Assembly: GCA_937974845.1 (NCBI GenBank)
Contig: CALJVC010000040.1
Coordinates: forward strand, 1 to 7,021
Direction of reading: 5' to 3'
From: an uncultured Pseudogracilibacillus sp.
Lineage (GTDB): Bacteria; Bacillota; Bacilli; Bacillales; Amphibacillaceae
Length of the DNA: 7,021 bases
Shown: positions 5,884 to 7,021 of the stretch, in pieces
Layout: every line of letters starts with the position of its first letter
How positions within the stretch are numbered: position 1 is the stretch's first letter
Made by a program: the position numbers and the translations under genes
Notes under the pieces: generated by a model
What the model saw: only the letters and a program-made list of their open reading frames with translations
What the model was told of the DNA's origin: nothing
The model's database searches: none

Positions 5884-6153
5884 TGTCGTGCTAGGTGGGG
5901 AGGTAGCGGCACCCTGTCACTTGCAATCCGCTATAGCAAGGCTGAATTCCTATCTGAGGTGGATGATTTTACGGCTGCCTTAAGGAATTAGTGTTGACGT
6001 TTAGATCCTGCGCAACAGGAACCCATGAACCCTGTCAGGTCCGGAAGGAAGCAGCAGTAAGTGGTCATTCCTGTGTGCCGTAGGGCAACCTAGACTGAGC
6101 TATGAACTTAAGTAACGCGTGAAATCATTGCATCGACGGTAGGTGCGCGACCT
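5884..6153 (+). ncRNA. ffs: SRP RNA (large Bacillus type, with Alu domain)
   Basis: RNA scaffold of the signal recognition particle, binding Ffh and guiding membrane-targeted ribosomes. The S-domain apical hairpin is unmistakable: GTCAGGTCCGGAAGGAAGCAGCA spans 6034-6056, with the GGAA tetraloop at 6043-6046. The 5' part GTGCTAGGTGGGGAGGTAGC (5888-5907) and the later GTGCCGTAGGG and GCTATGAACTTAAGTAACGC segments match the Alu domain of Bacillus scRNA. The ends close on each other: GTCGTGC (5885-5891) pairs with GCGCGAC (6145-6151), with one G-U pair. The length of about 270 nt agrees with the 271 nt of Bacillus subtilis scr. In that species scr lies directly after tadA, but here the two are about 3.9 kb apart. 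Confidence 0.97.
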
Positions 6154-6169
6154 TACATATACTGACTCA

Positions 6170-6209
6170 CTTTACTAGGCCCGAAAGCTTAGTAAAGTTT
6201 TTTTATTTT
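6170..6209 (+). terminator. Intrinsic terminator after SRP RNA
   Basis: CTTTACTAGGC (6170-6180) pairs with GCTTAGTAAAG (6187-6197), 11 bp including one G-U, around the loop CCGAAA. Seven T residues follow at 6198-6204, then ATTTT. This is a strong factor-independent terminator about 17 nt beyond the mature RNA end. Confidence 0.93.
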
Positions 6210-6250
6210 ATAGTAGCTAAAGTAAAAGATGAAATAGAGGAGCGTCGGTA

Positions 6251-7003
6251 ATGAAGTGGTATCTTAAGGAAGCTCTCCTTCTCGCTGGGATGACATTGAA
6301 GAATCCTAATAAAAAAGAAGAGAACAATATGGCCTTTCATACGGCCAAGGATCCTCGTACAGTTCTTGAAAATCGTCAGGCTTTGGCCCAATCTCTAGGA
6401 ATTCCCTTAACTTCTTTTGTATTTGCTCAACAGACCCATAGCGACCATTTTTATGAGGTGAAGAAGGAAGATCAAGGGAGGGGGGCCTTAGAGGAGACGA
6501 CTGCTATTCCTGATACGGACGCCCTATATACGAAGGAAAAGAATCTTGTGTTGACGGTATGCACGGCCGATTGTGTTCCGGTCTTCTTTTATAATGAAAG
6601 GGCGAAAATCATAGGAATCATTCATTCAGGTTGGAGCGGTACAGTAAAGGAAATTACTCCAAAGACCTTAGACTATATTCGTCAGAAGGAAGCAGTGAGG
6701 ATGGAGGATTTCTCCATTGTTATTGGAAGTGCCCTATGTCAGGAACATTTTGAAGTAGATCGGGATGTTTATGAGCTTTTTTCAAGCCTAGGCTATGCGG
6801 ATCCTTTTATTACTTACAAGGCGAAACGGAAAAAGTTTCATATCGACAATCAACAAGTGATCAAAGAACAATGTAGACGAATAGGAATTTTAGAGGAGAA
6901 GATACAGATCGATACAAGCTGTACCTTTTCGAGTCCGACTGGTTTTTCCTATCGTCAGGATCGCCAAGCAGGCCGTCATTTAAGTTTTATCGTTCAAAGA
7001 TAA
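6251..7003 (+). CDS. pgeF: Multicopper-oxidase-like/LACC1-family protein (PgeF/YlmD type)
   Basis: Member of the YfiH/YlmD/LACC1 family. It was once annotated as laccase or polyphenol oxidase. Members have since been described as purine nucleoside phosphorylase/adenosine deaminase-like enzymes, and in Escherichia coli as a peptidoglycan editing factor. The metal-binding set is present: His63 in QQTHSD (60-65), Cys108 in VCTADCVP (103-110) and His125 in IIHSGWSGT (123-131). Also typical are DTDALYT (88-94), IGSALCQEHFEVD (158-170) and the C-terminal DTSCT...FSYRQD...GRH (221-243). The 250 residues are slightly short against about 278 in Bacillus YlmD. AGAGGAG at 6236-6242 supports the ATG at 6251. 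It lies 41 nt after the SRP terminator, and no convincing promoter was found in between. Its true substrate cannot be told from sequence. Confidence 0.9.
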   Translation: MKWYLKEALLLAGMTLKNPNKKEENNMAFHTAKDPRTVLENRQALAQSLGIPLTSFVFAQQTHSDHFYEVKKEDQGRGALEETTAIPDTDALYTKEKNLVLTVCTADCVPVFFYNERAKIIGIIHSGWSGTVKEITPKTLDYIRQKEAVRMEDFSIVIGSALCQEHFEVDRDVYELFSSLGYADPFITYKAKRKKFHIDNQQVIKEQCRRIGILEEKIQIDTSCTFSSPTGFSYRQDRQAGRHLSFIVQR

Positions 7004-7005
7004 AA

Positions 7006-7021
7006 GAGGCTGGGACAAAAC
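7006..7021 (+). repeat. Probable left arm of a hairpin/repeat after pgeF (cut by window end)
   Basis: GAGGCTGGGACAAAAC starts three bases after the pgeF stop and runs off the window. From memory, GAGGCTGGGACAAAA is a recurring intergenic element in Firmicutes, often followed by its complement GTCCCAGCCTC and a T-run, forming a terminator. The right arm is not in the window, so this is only a suggestion. Confidence 0.4.

Noticed and set aside
6203..6391. Minus-strand frame at the pgeF start
   Set aside because: It runs antisense to pgeF into the SRP terminator and shows no family similarity.

Overview
The window looks like chromosome from a low-GC Gram-positive of the Bacillales, probably Bacillaceae. 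Supporting signs are a proline T-box leader, strong AGGAGG-type ribosome binding sites, a large Alu-domain SRP RNA of the Bacillus type, and a TadA whose start and length match Bacillus TadA. No phage, IS or CRISPR sequence was seen. All recognisable genes are intact.

Layout: (1) Positions 72-366 hold a sigma-A-like promoter, a proline-type T-box and its terminator, controlling proC (404-1216). (2) A plus-strand run starts at about 1448: tadA, cobU, cobS, a second and divergent CobU-like gene, and a membrane protein best read as the alpha-ribazole ECF S component CblT (ends 4380). (3) A hairpin fills the 39-nt gap to a convergent minus-strand pair: cblS (alpha-ribazole kinase) and pduO (cob(I)alamin adenosyltransferase), with pduO upstream and a 4-nt overlap. 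(4) Divergent promoters at 5786-5877 serve pduO on one side and the SRP RNA (about 5884-6153) on the other. The SRP RNA ends in a strong terminator. (5) A pgeF/YlmD-type gene (6251-7003) follows, and the window ends inside a probable terminator or repeat arm.

How the genes work together: the central 3.8 kb is a cobamide salvage and assembly module. PduO would adenosylate the corrinoid. CobU would phosphorylate adenosylcobinamide and load it with GMP. CblT would import alpha-ribazole and CblS would phosphorylate it. CobS would join the two halves into adenosylcobalamin phosphate. No corrin-ring genes, CobT, CobC-type phosphatase or B12 riboswitch is visible here. The most notable points are the pair of CobU homologues with complementary motif losses, and the placement of the module between tadA and the SRP RNA gene, which are direct neighbours in Bacillus subtilis.
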